Source: Symbiodinium natans (Eukaryota > Sar > Dinophyceae > Suessiales > Symbiodiniaceae). Taken from it: a DNA stretch of 35,167 nucleotides. The stretch lies in assembly GCA_905221605.1 (NCBI GenBank), contig CAJNDS010001094.1, forward strand, positions 1 through 35,167, given 5' to 3'. Position numbers and translations under genes: made by a program. Shown here piece after piece: positions 34,537-35,167 of this stretch; position 1 is the first letter of the stretch, and the number at the start of each line of letters is the position of its first letter. The notes beneath the pieces are model-generated. The model searched no databases. It saw nothing but the letters and a program-made list of their open reading frames with translations, and had not been told where the DNA came from.

Positions 34537-34650
34537 GGGGTGCCCAAAGCCATCGATTTCAGTACTAAAAAACAACATTTTTCATTGCGGGCAGGGGTGC
34601 CTCAAACCATCGTTTTCAATATTCAAAAATCGCATTTTCATTGTGGGCAC
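34537..34650 (+). repeat. 57 bp tandem duplication with open frame
   Basis: Two units start GGGGTGCC at 34537 and 34594. As 57 is a multiple of three, each frame repeats as peptide, e.g. GCPKPSISVLKNNIFHCGQ then GCLKPSFSIFKNRIFIVGT. Could be coding or a plain tandem repeat; no family recognised. Confidence 0.5.
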
Positions 34651-34659
34651 GGACAAATC

Positions 34660-35167
34660 TTGTGGTCCCCCTTCCTTTTAAAAGGTGTTTTGAAGCCTTT
34701 TGGTGGCTCTTGGCGCCTGTTGGGGGCTTCCTGGGCGCCGGGAGCCCTTGGCCCGGAGGGCCCTTGGTCCGGGAGGGGGGGGCCCGAAAATCCAAAAATC
34801 ACGAAATTGAGCAACCAGCCTGCCTGGACCCCTCGCCAGACGCTAAAGAAGGTGGTCTGGGTGCCGGCCATCCCTTAGCCGAGTACTGCCGTTGTCGTAA
34901 AAAAGGCCGATGTCCGTTGGCCTGTCCAGGACAGACGGTGAGGCTTAACCCTCACCTTTCCGTTTCTCTTTTCGCTTGGGCGCTCGGGCTGTAAGGCCCT
35001 CGGCCGAGCGTTCGGGGTCTGTCGCTCGACGGACGCGACCCCTCACTTAGTTTAGGGTTTAGGGTTATTGAGTAGTTCTCCAGTAGGTATCTTGTATCTC
35101 CCTGTACGCCCCCTGTAAGGGATTACAAAGGGACCCTCATCCTATTCAGGGCCTGTAAGGATTTAAT
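34660..35167. other. Window end without a recognised gene
   Basis: GC-rich sequence with overlapping open frames on both strands (34641-34994 plus is the longest), then a short TTTAGGG remnant (35049-35065) and AT-richer sequence. No domain is recognisable. Confidence 0.3.

Overview
The window looks like nuclear DNA of a dinoflagellate, probably a suessialean (Symbiodinium/Polarella-like) alga. Five things point there: dense interstitial TTTAGGG/CCCTAAA arrays; short exons joined by GC-AG and GA-AG introns with AG|G acceptors; a dinoflagellate/viral nucleoprotein (DVNP)-type basic domain; a dinoflagellate-style ubiquitin-like N-terminus; and a very large Ty1/copia polyprotein. No tRNA, rRNA or CRISPR array was seen. 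All splice models are read by eye from reading frame and family patterns, with no transcript data.

Layout. 1-7.45 kb: telomere-type arrays in both orientations alternate with 40-100 bp islands that read as plus-strand exons of unrecognised protein(s), with inverted-repeat elements among them. 7.73-8.29 kb: the first three exons of a ubiquitin-like-domain protein. 8.512-20.540 kb: a complete, apparently young LTR retrotransposon on the minus strand (identical 154 bp LTRs, primer-binding site, polypurine tract, one intact 3701-codon ORF). It sits in the telomere-like DNA after exon 3 of that gene. 21.18-22.75 kb: a four-exon plus-strand gene predicted to fuse PARP-type WGR and WWE domains to a DVNP domain. 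23-34 kb: micro-exons of a membrane protein with a TIR-like domain. Four exons between 24.53 and 28.2 kb join in frame, and their introns hold telomere arrays, microsatellites and inverted-repeat elements. 33.9-35.0 kb: locally duplicated sequence of unknown nature.

Two observations stand out. First, the copia polyprotein carries two DNA-modification-like domains besides Gag/PR/IN/RT/RH. One is a cytosine-C5-methyltransferase-like block (HLFSG, GGPPC, FEHP) between protease and integrase. The other is a 2-oxoglutarate/Fe(II)-oxygenase-like block (HxD...H...R) between integrase and reverse transcriptase. Second, many telomere-type arrays are intron content. Five of the eight frame-resolved introns in the three best gene models are bounded by 4 bp direct repeats (GCAA, GCAG or GAAA) that also supply the GC/GA donor, and some have terminal inverted repeats. 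This is what DNA-transposon-like introners would leave, here including one packed with telomere repeats.
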